Shown: piece after piece, positions 5,169 to 5,410 of the stretch
Position numbering within the stretch: position 1 is the first letter of the stretch
Layout of the letters: every line of letters starts with the position of its first letter
Assembly: GCA_013813185.1 (NCBI GenBank)
Contig: JACCSD010000331.1
Location: 1 to 5,410 of the forward strand
Direction of reading: 5' to 3'
Length of the DNA stretch: 5,410 nucleotides
Source: Burkholderiaceae bacterium
GTDB taxonomy: Bacteria; Pseudomonadota; Gammaproteobacteria; Burkholderiales; Burkholderiaceae_F
Made by a program: the position numbers and the translations under genes
Notes under the pieces: model-generated
The model's database searches: none
Seen by the model: the letters and a program-made list of their open reading frames with translations, nothing else
Told to the model about the DNA's origin: nothing

Positions 5169-5410
5169 ATGCAGATTCTTGGCCAGTATCCATTTGTGCG
5201 AATGCGCCGCATGCGACGCGACGATTTTTCGCGCCGCTTGATGCGTGAGCATCGGGTGACAACCAACGATCTGATCTATCCATTATTTGTTCTGGATGGG
5301 GAAAAGCGGGTCGAGCCGGTCGCGTCGATGCCCGGCGTCGAGCGGGTATCGCTGGACCGGTTGTTGCCGATCGCTGAGGAATGTGTGCAATTGGGTATTC
5401 CGGTCATCGC
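5169..5410 (+). CDS. hemB: Delta-aminolevulinic acid dehydratase (porphobilinogen synthase), 3' end cut by the window
   Basis: A cytoplasmic enzyme that condenses two 5-aminolevulinate molecules to porphobilinogen, the second committed step toward haem. Only the first 80 codons are present, out of about 330 in the family, and the frame is open to the last base. The N-terminal arm has the basic, Arg-rich stretch RMRRMRRDDFSRRLMREH (11-28), which corresponds to the R-P-R-R-L-R region of the family. LIYPLFVLDGE (35-45), VASMPGVERVSLDRLL (51-66) and an ECVQLGIPVIA stretch follow, matching the first barrel strands. The catalytic lysines and the metal site lie beyond the window. The start is fixed by GGAG and by an upstream in-frame stop. 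Transcription could come from read-through of engB or from a promoter at the engB end, neither proven. Confidence 0.94.
   Translation, partial: MQILGQYPFVRMRRMRRDDFSRRLMREHRVTTNDLIYPLFVLDGEKRVEPVASMPGVERVSLDRLLPIAEECVQLGIPVI

Noticed and set aside
4554..5252. A 232-codon minus-strand frame opposite engB and the hemB start
   Set aside because: It is antisense to a complete set of GTPase motifs and has no recognisable domain.

Overview
The window is a stretch of ordinary chromosomal housekeeping DNA, moderately high in G+C, from a Gram-negative bacterium. It is most likely a betaproteobacterium of the Burkholderiales type. The reasons are the gene order (penicillin-binding protein 1A, cyaY, small lipoprotein, lysA, cytochrome c4, engB, hemB) and the protein sequences: an LptM-type lipoprotein, a bacterial frataxin, a dihaem c4 cytochrome and a proteobacterial-style EngB. 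The species cannot be named from this sequence.

Layout. Positions 1-1863 (+) hold the C-terminal four fifths or so of a class A penicillin-binding protein, with its 5' end outside the window. It converges on cyaY (1871-2188, -) across only 7 bases. cyaY is divergent from a 57-residue lipoprotein gene of the lptM/yifL family (2204-2377, +), with 15 bases between the two start codons. lptM overlaps lysA (2374-3648, +) by four bases (ATGA), so these two form a translationally coupled pair. lysA converges on a dihaem cytochrome c4 gene (3675-4349, -) across 26 bases. After a 108-base divergent intergenic region that carries a 12-base palindrome comes engB (4458-5078, +). A 90-base gap then leads to hemB (5169 to the window end, +), which is cut by the window after 80 codons. 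No tRNA, rRNA, CRISPR array, insertion sequence, phage gene or attachment site was seen, and there is no gene-free stretch longer than about 110 bases.

How the genes fit together. PBP1A polymerises and cross-links peptidoglycan. LysA converts meso-diaminopimelate, the cross-linking residue of that peptidoglycan, to lysine. LptM assists assembly of the outer-membrane LPS translocon. CyaY (iron and Fe-S assembly), HemB (second step of tetrapyrrole synthesis) and cytochrome c4 (haem-dependent electron carrier) share an iron and haem theme. EngB is a ribosome-assembly GTPase. I read this as conserved synteny rather than a dedicated system.

I looked for an undescribed system and did not find one. 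The observations worth a second look are small: a tandem 9-base duplication that makes a 25-base palindrome inside lysA, the very tight divergent cyaY/lptM junction without visible ribosome binding sites, the palindrome and helically phased repeat between the cytochrome gene and engB, and the closely packed convergent gene ends.
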